Of a stretch of DNA of 64,000 nucleotides, positions 18,191-26,838 are shown one piece after another. The position numbers and the translations under genes are program-made. The stretch is from Chitinophaga sancti (GTDB lineage: Bacteria > Bacteroidota > Bacteroidia > Chitinophagales > Chitinophagaceae), in the NCBI RefSeq assembly GCF_034087045.1, contig NZ_CP139247.1, forward strand, positions 1,426,001-1,490,000, written 5' to 3'. Below the pieces are notes generated by a model that ran no database searches, had not been told where the DNA came from, and saw only the letters and a program-made list of their open reading frames with translations. Every line of letters begins with the position of its first letter. The stretch's first letter is position 1.

Positions 18191-19648
18191 ATGAAATTAT
18201 CCAAGTACCCGGGATGTATCCTGGCAATTTGTTTATTCTTTGCTAACACTGTAGCAACTAAAGCACAGGATACCTGGAGCCTTCAGCGTTCCGTAGATTA
18301 TGCCCTGGCTAATAACATAGATATCAGGCAGCAGGTCGTGCAAAAAAGACTGGCAGAACTGACGCTTCATCAAAGCAAGATGGCACAGATTCCTACCCTG
18401 AATGGATCTTTGAATGGCAGCTATGCCAACGGTCGTAATATTGACCCCAATACCAATACATTCATCACTTCAGCTGTTACTTCTTATAGCGGGGTTTTAT
18501 CTGCAGGGGCTAACCTCTTTAATTTCTTCTACCAGCAGAACACAATTGCAGCTAATAAATATCAATATCAGGCACAGGATAAGTTGCTGGAGAAAGCAAG
18601 GAACGATGTCGCCTTTAATATTGCCACCTCATTTTTACAGATCCTGCTGAATACAGAACAGGTGCATATAAGTGAAGTACAGGTAAAACTCACCGTAGAT
18701 CAGTTGGAGAATACCAAAAAACTGGTAATAGCGGGGTCCGTACCTGAGAGTAATCAGGCAGACCTTGAATCGCAGCTGGCTTCGGATAGTGTGACCCTGG
18801 TGAATGCCCAGAACCAGGTGATTCAATCTACCTTACAGATGAAGGCCTTGTTAAATTTGAGTTTTGATCAGCCATACGTACCACAGATACCAGATAATAT
18901 TACTGAAATTCCGCTACCAAGACTGGATGAAGTAGATCCGGAGATGGTGTATAGTGCCGCCACTTCCAATAACCCACAGATGAAGGCCGATCAGCTGCTG
19001 ATTAAATCTTATGAAAAATCCTATGCTGCTTACAGGGCACAGATGTATCCGACGTTATCTGCTTCAGGACAGGCTTATAGCAGCTATGCAAACAGTGCAA
19101 AGAATGGAGAAATTATCTCAATTAGATCTGTTGAAGATGTGAATGTCGGTACGGTGGTGGTAAATGGAACAACTTATGACGTAACGACTAAGTCGTACAC
19201 CTATAATACGAAATATACTACAATCCCATTGGGTACCCAGGTTAGCAATAACTTTAAGCAAACGATTGGCTTGTCTCTCAACATTCCTATTTTAAATGGA
19301 TGGACCTACCGCACCAATGCGCAGAAGGCAAGACTCAATATTGAAACGCAGAAACTGACCATGGAAAAGGATAACCAGAAACTTCGTCAGGATATCTACA
19401 CTGCTCATGCAAATGCTGTTACCTCTTTGCAGAAGTTCTATGCAGCATCCAGGGGCGTAGACGCATCCCAGAAGGCATTTGATTTTGCCACTAAACGATT
19501 TGATCTGGGTTTAATGAATACGATTGATTATATTACTACACAAAGCAAATTGTTCAATGCGCAGATCAACAAAGTATCCGCGCAGTACGACTATATATTT
19601 AAAATGAAGCTTCTGGAGTTTTACAGGGACCAAAAAATAACGCTGTAG
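18191..19648 (+). CDS. TolC-family outer-membrane efflux protein
   Basis: A 485-aa outer-membrane channel. The start at 18191 gives a signal peptide (MKLSKYPGCILAICLFF, then a cleavage region near TKAQD). Earlier in-frame ATGs fall in or near the terminator T-run. The two OEP repeats are recognisable by the long helical stretches rich in Ala/Gln/Asn, the SLNIPILNGW motif of the second repeat, and a final helix with RFDLGLMNTIDYITTQS. It would form the export duct for the adaptors on either side. It lies 33 bases before the second adaptor gene. Confidence 0.9.
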   Translation: MKLSKYPGCILAICLFFANTVATKAQDTWSLQRSVDYALANNIDIRQQVVQKRLAELTLHQSKMAQIPTLNGSLNGSYANGRNIDPNTNTFITSAVTSYSGVLSAGANLFNFFYQQNTIAANKYQYQAQDKLLEKARNDVAFNIATSFLQILLNTEQVHISEVQVKLTVDQLENTKKLVIAGSVPESNQADLESQLASDSVTLVNAQNQVIQSTLQMKALLNLSFDQPYVPQIPDNITEIPLPRLDEVDPEMVYSAATSNNPQMKADQLLIKSYEKSYAAYRAQMYPTLSASGQAYSSYANSAKNGEIISIRSVEDVNVGTVVVNGTTYDVTTKSYTYNTKYTTIPLGTQVSNNFKQTIGLSLNIPILNGWTYRTNAQKARLNIETQKLTMEKDNQKLRQDIYTAHANAVTSLQKFYAASRGVDASQKAFDFATKRFDLGLMNTIDYITTQSKLFNAQINKVSAQYDYIFKMKLLEFYRDQKITL

Positions 19649-19681
19649 CAAGTCCCGCTCCATTTTGAAATACACCGGCAT

Positions 19682-20992
19682 ATGAAGAAAAAAAGAAAGA
19701 CACTTTACAGAGTGATCATACCTCTTATTGTACTTGTCATTATTATTTGGGTCCTGCTGGCAAGCAGAAGATCTGAAGGTATTAAAGTCGCAACAGAACA
19801 AGCTGGTTACAAAGACATTATAGAAGTAGTGTCGGCCAGTGGCAAGATTTATCCAGAAACTGAAGTAAAGGTAAGCTCCGATGTATCCGGTGAAATTGTT
19901 GACCTTCCGGTCATAGAAGGAGACTCCGTTAGAAAAGGTCAGGTACTGGTAAAGATCTATGCAGATGTATACGGCTCTATGAGGGACAAAGCGAACGCTG
20001 CCCTGAGCCAGGCACAGGCGCAACAAGCCAATAGTGCTGCATCACTGGCCGCATACAAAGCCAAACTGGATCAGAACAAGCTGGCTTATGATCGTAATAA
20101 AGAACTGTTTACACAGAAAGTAGTTTCCCGCAGCGAGTTTGAAACTGCTGAAGGTACTTATCGCTCCGCCCTTGCAGATTACAATGCTGCTGTGGAGGCT
20201 GTAAATAGCAACCGCTTTGCAGTAGCCAGTGCGCGCGCTAGTTTAACAGAAGCAAATACCAACCTGAACAGAACTACGATCGTTGCTCCCATGAATGGTA
20301 TCGTATCCCTGCTGCCAATGAAGAAAGGCGAGCGTGTGGTAGGTACCGCACAGATGACGGGTACTGAAATCATGCGTATTGCAGATCTGAATACCATGGA
20401 AGTGCAGGTAGATGTGGGAGAGAACGATATTCCCCGTGTAAAATATAATGATACCGCTATCATAGAAGTTGATGCCTATAATAACCGTAAGTTCAAAGGT
20501 ATCGTAACCCAGATTGCCAGTTCCAGCAAAAATGCTGCGACAAGCACTACTACTACCACATCTTCTGCTGACCAGGTGACGAATTATGTAGTACATATTC
20601 GCATCCTGCAGGAAAGTTACCAGGATCTGGTCACTGGTAAAAAACCTTATCCTTTCCGCCCGGGTATGAGTGCTTCTGTAGATATTCAGACCCAGCGTAA
20701 AAATCATGTATTGTCTGTACCTATCAATGCGGTGACGACAAGAGAAAAGGATAGCACCAGCCGGAATGACAATAGCGAAATTGTCTTCATGCTGAAACCT
20801 GATAAGACAGTAAAGCAGGTACCTGTAACAACCGGTGTTCAGGATGATAGCTATATTGAAGTGCTGACAGGTATTAAACAGGGAGATACGGTTGTGACTG
20901 CCCCTTATTCAGCTATTTCGAAAGATCTGGCAAACGATAAGAAAGTGAAGGTGGTACAGAAGAAAGACCTGTTTGAAACGACAAATAAATAA
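19682..20992 (+). CDS. HlyD/MacA-family periplasmic adaptor subunit (second)
   Basis: A 436-aa adaptor with a basic N-terminus (KKKRK) and one transmembrane helix (residues ~11-27). The first lipoyl half is VSGEIVDLPVIEGDSVRKGQ. An Ala/Gln-rich coiled coil (~100-190) follows, then the second lipoyl half TIVAPMNGIVSLLPMKKGE and a barrel domain. A Ser/Thr stretch (about TSTTTTTSSADQ) interrupts the barrel. It is more MacA-like than the first adaptor and is paired with TolC. Having two adaptors suggests two pumps, or a specialised adaptor for each permease pair. Confidence 0.9.
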   Translation: MKKKRKTLYRVIIPLIVLVIIIWVLLASRRSEGIKVATEQAGYKDIIEVVSASGKIYPETEVKVSSDVSGEIVDLPVIEGDSVRKGQVLVKIYADVYGSMRDKANAALSQAQAQQANSAASLAAYKAKLDQNKLAYDRNKELFTQKVVSRSEFETAEGTYRSALADYNAAVEAVNSNRFAVASARASLTEANTNLNRTTIVAPMNGIVSLLPMKKGERVVGTAQMTGTEIMRIADLNTMEVQVDVGENDIPRVKYNDTAIIEVDAYNNRKFKGIVTQIASSSKNAATSTTTTTSSADQVTNYVVHIRILQESYQDLVTGKKPYPFRPGMSASVDIQTQRKNHVLSVPINAVTTREKDSTSRNDNSEIVFMLKPDKTVKQVPVTTGVQDDSYIEVLTGIKQGDTVVTAPYSAISKDLANDKKVKVVQKKDLFETTNK

Positions 20993-21015
20993 CTACTGAT
21001 AACTCTTTTTACATA

Positions 21016-21054
21016 AAAACGCTTCTGCTCAACGGGCAGAAGCGTTTTGTTTTT
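21016..21054 (+). terminator. Terminator of the efflux island
   Basis: A perfect 13-bp stem, AAAACGCTTCTGC / GCAGAAGCGTTTT, with a 7-base loop and a T-rich tail, 23 bases past the adaptor stop codon. Confidence 0.9.
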
Positions 21055-21061
21055 ATTAATA

Positions 21062-21217
21062 AATACTGGTCAGACCTTTGCACATATGTTGTAACATATA
21101 AGTTGCCTGAGCCTACCGCGGAACTGTCAATGTCATTAATGGTGGCTCACAGGCTATCTAATTATTTTAGAACGGGAACTTCAGTATTGGGCATATTCAC
21201 TCGTTGAATATGCCCAT
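21062..21217 (+). ncRNA. Candidate structured small RNA ending in its own terminator
   Basis: Between the efflux terminator and the next gene the sequence folds by eye into a closed element. ATACTG (21063-21068) pairs with CAGTAT (21182-21187). Inside is a hairpin, ATATGT-TGTA-ACATAT (21084-21099 region). A longer arm pairs GCCTGAGCC and ACC (21105-21117) with GGT, GGCT and CAGGC (21141-21154), with a CA bulge. Directly after it comes a perfect 12-bp hairpin, TGGGCATATTCA / TGAATATGCCCA (21188-21216), followed by TTT. No ORF is present. It could be a standalone RNA (6S-like RNAs have long arms of this kind) or a cis-acting leader. No known family was recognised with certainty. Confidence 0.4.
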
Positions 21218-21248
21218 TTGCATTTTGCGTGATGATATGATGAAAAAC

Positions 21249-21284
21249 TTAACATTGCCCAATGTTAATTTAATATTAATTTTA
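21249..21284 (+). promoter_or_regulatory. Promoter with overlapping 20-bp palindrome
   Basis: TTAACATTG-CC-CAATGTTAA (21249-21268) is a perfect inverted repeat. A TTG inside it (21255-21257) lies exactly 19 bases before TAATTTTA (21277-21284), close to the Bacteroidota TTG-N19-TAnnTTTG promoter. Transcription would start near 21291, about 25 bases before the next start codon. The palindrome covers the -33 element, so a repressor site is plausible. Confidence 0.42.
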
Positions 21285-21316
21285 TGTTATCACATTAAGC
21301 AAATATTTAAGAGGTT

Positions 21317-21592
21317 ATGTCAAGTACCAAAACACCCAAAGCTGGTAAATCTACCAGCAAAGATGCCCGTCATGATATTGAGAAGAAGTTAGATTTATTA
21401 CTCGTCGATCTGAAGAAAGACCTGGGAGACACAAAGTTCAAAAGCAGAATCAAAAAGGCTGCGAAGTTGTTGAGTAAAGGTGTTGAGAAAGCAAAGAAAA
21501 AGGCTATTACCACCAAAAAGAAAACTAAGCCAGCGAAAGCAGTTAAGACAAAAAAAGCGGCAGCTGCTCCTGCAACAGCAACAGCTGAATAA
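21317..21592 (+). CDS. Lys/Ala-rich histone H1-like protein
   Basis: A 91-aa, very basic protein. Residues ~20-55 could form an amphipathic helical region (KKLDLLLVDLKKDLGD). The C-terminal 40 residues are Lys/Ala/Thr/Pro-rich repeats such as KTKPAKAVKTKKAAAAP, resembling eukaryotic H1 tails and bacterial Hc1-type proteins. It probably binds DNA without sequence specificity and affects nucleoid compaction. It is a single gene behind a palindromic promoter. No catalytic motif is visible. Confidence 0.7.
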   Translation: MSSTKTPKAGKSTSKDARHDIEKKLDLLLVDLKKDLGDTKFKSRIKKAAKLLSKGVEKAKKKAITTKKKTKPAKAVKTKKAAAAPATATAE

Positions 21593-21677
21593 GTAACATT
21601 CATTTGTTACGACGCCCACTTATACAGTACGGACTGGTATATGTGGGCGTTCTAGTATATATTTAGGCCTTTTAGGT

Positions 21678-23714
21678 ATGAAAAGGCTTGCCATATATTT
21701 CTTAAGCCTCCTGCCCTTGGCGGCAGCAGGTCAGCAAAGCAGTCAGGTGAATGTATTCCTTGGCTCATCCGGAGACCATGGGCAAATGTCCCCTGCAGCA
21801 TCCTATCCTTTTAGTATGCTTAGCATAGGTCCGGAAACCTATCCATCTACCCACACCGGGTATGAGTATCTCGCAAAAGAATTTCTGGGTTTTACCCACA
21901 ACCGTATGGAGGGCGTAGGCTGTCAGGGTTGTGGTGGAAACCTGCTGGTGCGCCCTTTCCTGGGTGATGCTCCTGCAAAAGCAGACCTGATTAAGGCCGC
22001 GGAAAAAGCTTCGCCTGGGTATTATACTGTGGCATTCGAAAATGGTATCGGTGCCTCATTTACCGTTTATAAAAATGCCGGCTTGCATCAGTACCAGTTT
22101 CCCGCAGGTAAAAAAGGTTTGTTCATTGATCTCGGTTTTGCACACGTAGGCCGCTTTGTGGCTGAGCAGCATACCATCAATGGCAATGCTGTAAGTGGAT
22201 GGATTGAATCCCGCACTACCTGTAGCGCAGGCGTCTATCGCATTTACTACTACCTGGAAACAGAACAGGGCGTAACCTGGGACTCCACCGGCAATCACCA
22301 GCTGATTGCACGGGTGAGTAACAACACAAAGTTGCTCAATGTACGTGTGGCGCTTTCGGCAGTAGGTGAATCTTATGCAAAAGCATCGATCAGCAAAGGT
22401 GGCTTTGAAACCCTGAAAACAGCCAGTGACAAAGACTGGAATGCCATGCTGGGACACATCAAAGTGAAAGGTGATGCTGCCCGTGAGAAACTCTTTTATT
22501 CTTTATTCTATCGTTCTATTCAATCTCCTTATGTAGTATCAGAACCAGATGGCAGTTATGCAGCTACTGATGGTACGTTGCAAAAGACAACCAGCAAGAT
22601 CTACAATGGCTGGGCAATCTGGGATAACTATCGTGCACAATTACCTTTGTTGTCTATCGCATTTCCTGGTGAGTACCAGGATATGATGACTTCTATTGCA
22701 GGCTTGTATGCACATGGTAAAAAAGATATGGCGACCCTGCATGAACCAAGCATCACGGTTCGTACTGAACATGCCGAAGTGGTGCTGCTGGATGCATATC
22801 GCAAAGGGTATAAAGTAGACTTTAAAACCATCGCTGATTCACTGGAAAAAGAAGCGGCGAATTTAGATTTTGCACATCCTGATAAAGCGCTGGAATCTTC
22901 TTATGACCTATGGGCAATGTCAGGCATCTTCAATGTGTTGAAGAACTCCCGGAAAGCAACTTCCTATCGTGAGCAGGCTGCTAATTACAAACAATACTGG
23001 ACGAAAGATTTTCAGGACCTGACCCGTCGCGATGTAGATCAGATGCAGGCAAGAGGTTTGTACCAGGGCACTATCTGGCAGTATCGCTGGTTTGTACCTT
23101 TTGATATCAAAGGATTGATAGCGTTATGTGGTGGCGAAGCAAATTACATTGCACAGCTGGATGAATTCTTTGGTCATGATTATTACAACCATACCAATCA
23201 GCCGGATCTGCAGGCGCCTTTCCAGTACAATATGACTACACAGCCATGGAAGTCACAGGCACTTGTACATAAGATTGCAGTGGATACCATGATCCAGCAT
23301 TACTTCAATGATAATAGTAGAGGCATAGGATCTGAAATTGATGTGATTTACAAGAACCAGCCTGCAGCTTATGCAAGAACGATGGATGATGATGCAGGAA
23401 CAATGTCCAGCTGGTTTGTACTGGTATCTGCCGGTATTTTCCCGGCTTGTATCGGAGAACCTGTGTATTACCTGAATGTGCCTTTGTTCGAATCAGTTGA
23501 GTGGGAGTGGAATGGTGGAAAGAAATTCCATGTACAGGTAAAGAATTTTGGAGAGAAGAACGTGTACATCCAACAGGTGTTGCTAAACGGAAAGCAGATA
23601 GATCGAAACTGGATTACGCAGGAGGAGATCACAAAAGGAGGGGAGCTCACCATTGTAGCCGGTGATAAACCCAATGAGAAACAGGGGGTCGACAATATTT
23701 ACCTCACGAAATAA
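21678..23714 (+). CDS. GH92-family glycosidase (alpha-mannosidase)
   Basis: A 678-aa protein with an N-terminal signal peptide (cleavage near AAAGQQ), so it is exported. GH92 features are VNVFLGSSGDHG near the N-terminus, GFTHNRMEGVGCQGCGGN, the barrel segment NGWAIWDNYRAQLPLLS, MTTQPWKSQALVH, and the family-defining DDDAGTMSSWFVLVSAGIFP near the C-terminus. GH92 enzymes are calcium-dependent exo-alpha-mannosidases acting on N-glycans or yeast mannan. It is slightly shorter than typical (~740) and is not in a SusC/SusD locus, so its regulation is unclear. It is followed by a strong terminator. Confidence 0.85.
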   Translation: MKRLAIYFLSLLPLAAAGQQSSQVNVFLGSSGDHGQMSPAASYPFSMLSIGPETYPSTHTGYEYLAKEFLGFTHNRMEGVGCQGCGGNLLVRPFLGDAPAKADLIKAAEKASPGYYTVAFENGIGASFTVYKNAGLHQYQFPAGKKGLFIDLGFAHVGRFVAEQHTINGNAVSGWIESRTTCSAGVYRIYYYLETEQGVTWDSTGNHQLIARVSNNTKLLNVRVALSAVGESYAKASISKGGFETLKTASDKDWNAMLGHIKVKGDAAREKLFYSLFYRSIQSPYVVSEPDGSYAATDGTLQKTTSKIYNGWAIWDNYRAQLPLLSIAFPGEYQDMMTSIAGLYAHGKKDMATLHEPSITVRTEHAEVVLLDAYRKGYKVDFKTIADSLEKEAANLDFAHPDKALESSYDLWAMSGIFNVLKNSRKATSYREQAANYKQYWTKDFQDLTRRDVDQMQARGLYQGTIWQYRWFVPFDIKGLIALCGGEANYIAQLDEFFGHDYYNHTNQPDLQAPFQYNMTTQPWKSQALVHKIAVDTMIQHYFNDNSRGIGSEIDVIYKNQPAAYARTMDDDAGTMSSWFVLVSAGIFPACIGEPVYYLNVPLFESVEWEWNGGKKFHVQVKNFGEKNVYIQQVLLNGKQIDRNWITQEEITKGGELTIVAGDKPNEKQGVDNIYLTK

Positions 23715-23719
23715 TGAAT

Positions 23720-23757
23720 AAAAAAACGCTTTTGCAAGTGGCAAAAGCGTTTTTTTA
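23720..23757 (+). terminator. Terminator after the GH92 gene
   Basis: A perfect 13-bp stem, AAAACGCTTTTGC / GCAAAAGCGTTTT, with a 5-base loop and a T-run. Confidence 0.9.
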
Positions 23758-23811
23758 TTGAAGTTCCTTTACTTTGCAGGATATTGGAGTATAGACCAAA
23801 TAGATACAGAG

Positions 23812-24816
23812 ATGAAAGCAGGAATCATTGGTAGCGGCAGCTGGGCTACAGCCATGGCCAAAATATTAACGGACAATGGCAGACAGATCAACTGGTGGAT
23901 CAGAAGTGAAGAGACGATCCGTTATATGCAGCAACGCCACCACAATAAACATTATCTCACATCTGTATACTTTGATACCAATCTGATACAGTTGAGCAAT
24001 GACCTGGAAGCTGTAGTGGCAGCCAGCGATGTACTTGTACTGGCGGTGCCTTCCGCCTTCCTGGAAGAAGTGCTTTTACAATTACCGACGGATGCCCTGC
24101 AAGGAAAAAAGGTGATCAACGCTATCAAAGGTCTGGTGCCTGGGGCTAACCAACTCATCAACGAATACCTCGAAGATATCTTCAATCTTCCTTTAGATCA
24201 ATACTTTACTATCACGGGTCCCTGCCATGCAGAAGAGGTAGCCAATGAAAAGCTTTCTTATCTTACCTTCTCCGGTCTGGAAGAAGATGCTGCTCAGCAA
24301 ATGGCGGATCTTTTTACAAATAGTTATTTACAGACCATTGTCAACAAAGACGTGATTGGTGTACAACTGGCGGCTGTATTAAAGAATATTTATGCATTGG
24401 GTGCCGGTATTGCCCATGGCCTGGACTATGGAGACAACTTTCTCAGTGTATATATCACAAACTGCTTCAGAGAGATGCAGCAGTTCCTGGAAACTTATAG
24501 TCAGGACCATACAGAACCTATAATAGAGCATAACTACAATGCCAGCGCCTACCTGGGCGATCTGCTGGTGACCTGCTATAGCCTCCATAGCCGTAATCGT
24601 ACCTTTGGCAATATGATTGGTAAGGGATATAGCGTGAAGTCTGCACAGCTGGAGCTGAACATGATTGCCGAAGGGTACTATGCCAGTAAGTGTCTGAAAG
24701 AAATGAATGAGCAGGTGGGGGCATATATGCCTGTAGCACAGGCGGTATTTTCCATATTATGGCAGCACCAGAATGCTGCGGAAGCATTTCTGGCGCTGGA
24801 AAAAGGTTTTATTTAG
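23812..24816 (+). CDS. gpsA: Glycerol-3-phosphate dehydrogenase (NAD(P)+)
   Basis: A cytoplasmic enzyme that reduces dihydroxyacetone phosphate to sn-glycerol 3-phosphate for phospholipid synthesis. It is 334 aa from the ATG at 23812, where the protein begins MKAGIIGSGSWATAMAKIL, the GxGxWA dinucleotide motif at the expected place. Other signatures are AIKGLVPG, ITGPCHAEEVANEK with the catalytic-site region, and VQLAAVLKNIYALGAGIA with the conserved Lys. An in-frame start at 23758 lies in the terminator tail and is rejected. Its 3' end overlaps the convergent helicase gene by 8 bases. Confidence 0.93.
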   Translation: MKAGIIGSGSWATAMAKILTDNGRQINWWIRSEETIRYMQQRHHNKHYLTSVYFDTNLIQLSNDLEAVVAASDVLVLAVPSAFLEEVLLQLPTDALQGKKVINAIKGLVPGANQLINEYLEDIFNLPLDQYFTITGPCHAEEVANEKLSYLTFSGLEEDAAQQMADLFTNSYLQTIVNKDVIGVQLAAVLKNIYALGAGIAHGLDYGDNFLSVYITNCFREMQQFLETYSQDHTEPIIEHNYNASAYLGDLLVTCYSLHSRNRTFGNMIGKGYSVKSAQLELNMIAEGYYASKCLKEMNEQVGAYMPVAQAVFSILWQHQNAAEAFLALEKGFI

Positions 24817-26122
24817 CGATAGCTATTTTCACTTTCTTATTCTTGATCTTTTGATTTTGTATGAGGTTCAGCACATGACTGGCCTTGCTCTTTCGTACCG
24901 CTACAAAAGAGTAGAAATCTTTCACTTCAATTAAGCCGATATCTTCTTTCTTCAGTTCACCCCTGTTGCTCAGGAAGCCTACGATATCGATCTTATTCAC
25001 CTTGTCCTTCTTACCGGCACCTATAAAGAAGGTCGTCCATTTTGGTTTTTCAGGAATTTCATAATCACCTTCTACAGAGATCAGGTTCACCTCTTCGGAG
25101 ATATAATCCGGCAGGTGCTCATCAGGGCCAATGATCAGGATGGCGGTGCCACTGGCATCCATTCTGGCTGTACGACCGTTTCTATGGGTGAAGATCGCCT
25201 CTGTGGTAGGCAGGTGATAATGAATGATGTAACGGATGTTTGGAATATCCAGTCCTCTTGCTGCCAGGTCGGTAGTGACAAGGAGGTTGGAGGAGCCATT
25301 TCTGAATTTGGCGAGAGCCGCTTCTCTTTCATGTTGCTCCATGGCGCCATGATAGAACACGCTTACCAGACCCTTATCCTTAAGCAGGGAGTTGGTACGC
25401 TCTACAGCATCACGGTGGTTACAGAAGATGATGGTAGAGCGGTTACCCAGTTTGCAGACAAGCTCGAACAGGGTGTCAAGTTTATCTTTTTCAGGACTTT
25501 CCAGGTATTGAATAGCCAGGGCAGGAGCGGGTTCGCCACTCAGGAAATCCAGGGTTACCGGATTTTCCATGTTTACAAATTCAGGTATTTCTACAGTGTC
25601 GGTTGCGGAGGTGAGCAGGCGCTTTTTCAGTCCGGTGAGTCCGTTGAGGATAAATTCCAGTTCATCTACAAAACCCAGTTCCAACGACTTGTCAAACTCG
25701 TCCAGTACCAGCATTTTGATAGTCTCAGGTTTGATATTCTCCCTACGGATGTGGTCTCCCAGTCTGCCAGGGGTACCAACTATGAGGGCAGGTGCTTCCT
25801 GGAGATTATTTTCTTCCGTCTCTCTCTTATGGCCACCATAGCAGCAAGTGATTTTTACACCTGTACGCATGTTTTTCCACACATTTTCGATCTGAAGGGC
25901 CAGTTCTCTGGAAGGCACGACGATCAGGGCCTGGGTACCGGATACTGTTTTGTCCAGTGATTCCAGTACAGGTATTAAGAAGCCCAGGGTCTTACCAGAG
26001 CCGGTGTCTGAGAGCAGGATGACATTGTCTGCTTCCTGATTTGCCTTGATAGATGCCTCTTGCATCTCATTTAGCGCATCGATCTGGAGCGCAGAGAGGA
26101 TATTTTCGTATACATTTTGCAT
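24809..26122 (-). CDS. DbpA-like DEAD-box RNA helicase
   Basis: A 437-aa protein with two RecA-like helicase domains and a C-terminal RNA-binding domain like that of DbpA (KIDIVGFLSNRGELKKEDIG, then VKDFYSFVAV). In E. coli that domain binds a 23S rRNA hairpin, so a role in large-subunit assembly is likely. Motifs: Q-region NEMQEASI, Walker A SDTGSGKT, PSRELALQ, GTPGR, motif II DEFD instead of DEAD, SAT, TDLAARGLDIP, and HRNGRTAR (consensus HRxGRxGR). The ATG at 26122 fits the Q-motif spacing. An upstream ATG at 26152 would add 10 residues and bring it 3 bases from the small upstream gene. Confidence 0.88.
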   Translation of the reverse strand: MQNVYENILSALQIDALNEMQEASIKANQEADNVILLSDTGSGKTLGFLIPVLESLDKTVSGTQALIVVPSRELALQIENVWKNMRTGVKITCCYGGHKRETEENNLQEAPALIVGTPGRLGDHIRRENIKPETIKMLVLDEFDKSLELGFVDELEFILNGLTGLKKRLLTSATDTVEIPEFVNMENPVTLDFLSGEPAPALAIQYLESPEKDKLDTLFELVCKLGNRSTIIFCNHRDAVERTNSLLKDKGLVSVFYHGAMEQHEREAALAKFRNGSSNLLVTTDLAARGLDIPNIRYIIHYHLPTTEAIFTHRNGRTARMDASGTAILIIGPDEHLPDYISEEVNLISVEGDYEIPEKPKWTTFFIGAGKKDKVNKIDIVGFLSNRGELKKEDIGLIEVKDFYSFVAVRKSKASHVLNLIQNQKIKNKKVKIAIAK

Positions 26123-26155
26123 TGCGGGGCAAAAGTACGGTAAGTTATTCAAACG

Positions 26156-26395
26156 CTATTGAGCGGAAGGCTCGGGTCCGAAATAGTTCCGGATCATCCA
26201 TTCAATATGTTCAGATAGACCGGCCTCAGTAATAGCCGGACCTGCTGACTGTGAAAGTATATTGTCTTTGTCAAAGGTGTATTCCAGCACATCTCCTTTC
26301 ATAACTACAAGATATTTTTTCTCTTTGGCTTTTTTACGCAGGGATATTTTCCTGCTGACCCCGTTGACTGTAATACTACAAGCAAGCGTACGCAT
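26156..26395 (-). CDS. Small hypothetical protein upstream of the helicase
   Basis: A 79-aa protein that I do not recognise. It begins MRTLACSITVNGVSRKISLRK and contains a beta-strand-rich segment (KKYLVVMKGDVLEYTFDKDN), then an acidic stretch and WMIRNYFG near the end. No signal peptide or membrane segment is visible. It runs into the helicase gene with a short gap, so it is probably in the same operon. Codon use and sequence composition look coding. Confidence 0.6.
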   Translation of the reverse strand: MRTLACSITVNGVSRKISLRKKAKEKKYLVVMKGDVLEYTFDKDNILSQSAGPAITEAGLSEHIEWMIRNYFGPEPSAQ

Positions 26396-26701
26396 GTGAA
26401 GATTGAGGTTTTAGATGAATAAAGAATAGCGGTTTTCACAGAATAACTGATGGCGCTGGCCTGGCTATTATTTTAGCCAGGCAGTCGCCTCAAGAACCTG
26501 TTAATAAAATGTATAAATAAATGATGATGAGCCTGCTCACAGGCAAGGCGTCTGAATTAGCTTTTCGTCGTCTGAGTCAAATGTAGCGTCTTGATCTCAG
26601 AATTTTGTGAACGCCATGTTAATGAAAAAAAATAGTCGATCGACTAAAAAAAGCCTGATTGAATATAACCAGGCCTTATCATAAACAGGTCATTATAACT
26701 A

Positions 26702-26752
26702 CACCAAAAGGGCACCTCATTATCCCAGAGATAATGAGGTGCCCTTTTGGTG
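26702..26752. repeat. 23-bp perfect inverted repeat
   Basis: CACCAAAAGGGCACCTCATT plus ATC (26702-26724) is exactly complementary to 26730-26752, with a 5-base loop, CCAGA. The stem is much longer than a normal terminator and has no T-run on either side. It could be a small RNA arm, a protein-binding cruciform or a MITE-like remnant. Confidence 0.85.
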
Positions 26753-26800
26753 CCCTATTAGTACCCTTATTGTACTAAGGACATGCTATAGGAACAGGCA

Positions 26801-26838
26801 TAAAAAAGATTGTCCCGGGTTCGCACCCAGGACAATAA
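26801..26838 (-). terminator. Minus-strand terminator
   Basis: ATTGTCC and GGGT (26809-26820) pair with ACCC and GGACAAT (26825-26836) around a TCGC tetraloop, with one C-A mismatch. On the minus strand the stem is followed by C then TTTTTT. The plus strand has no T-run. It implies a minus-strand transcript ending here. Confidence 0.6.

Noticed and set aside
25115..25960. 281-aa plus-strand frame inside the helicase gene
   Set aside because: It is antisense to intact helicase motifs and has no recognisable protein features of its own.
26809..26836. GGGTTCGCACCC resembles a tRNA T-arm
   Set aside because: The stem and loop lengths are wrong and there is no cloverleaf around it. It fits a minus-strand terminator better.
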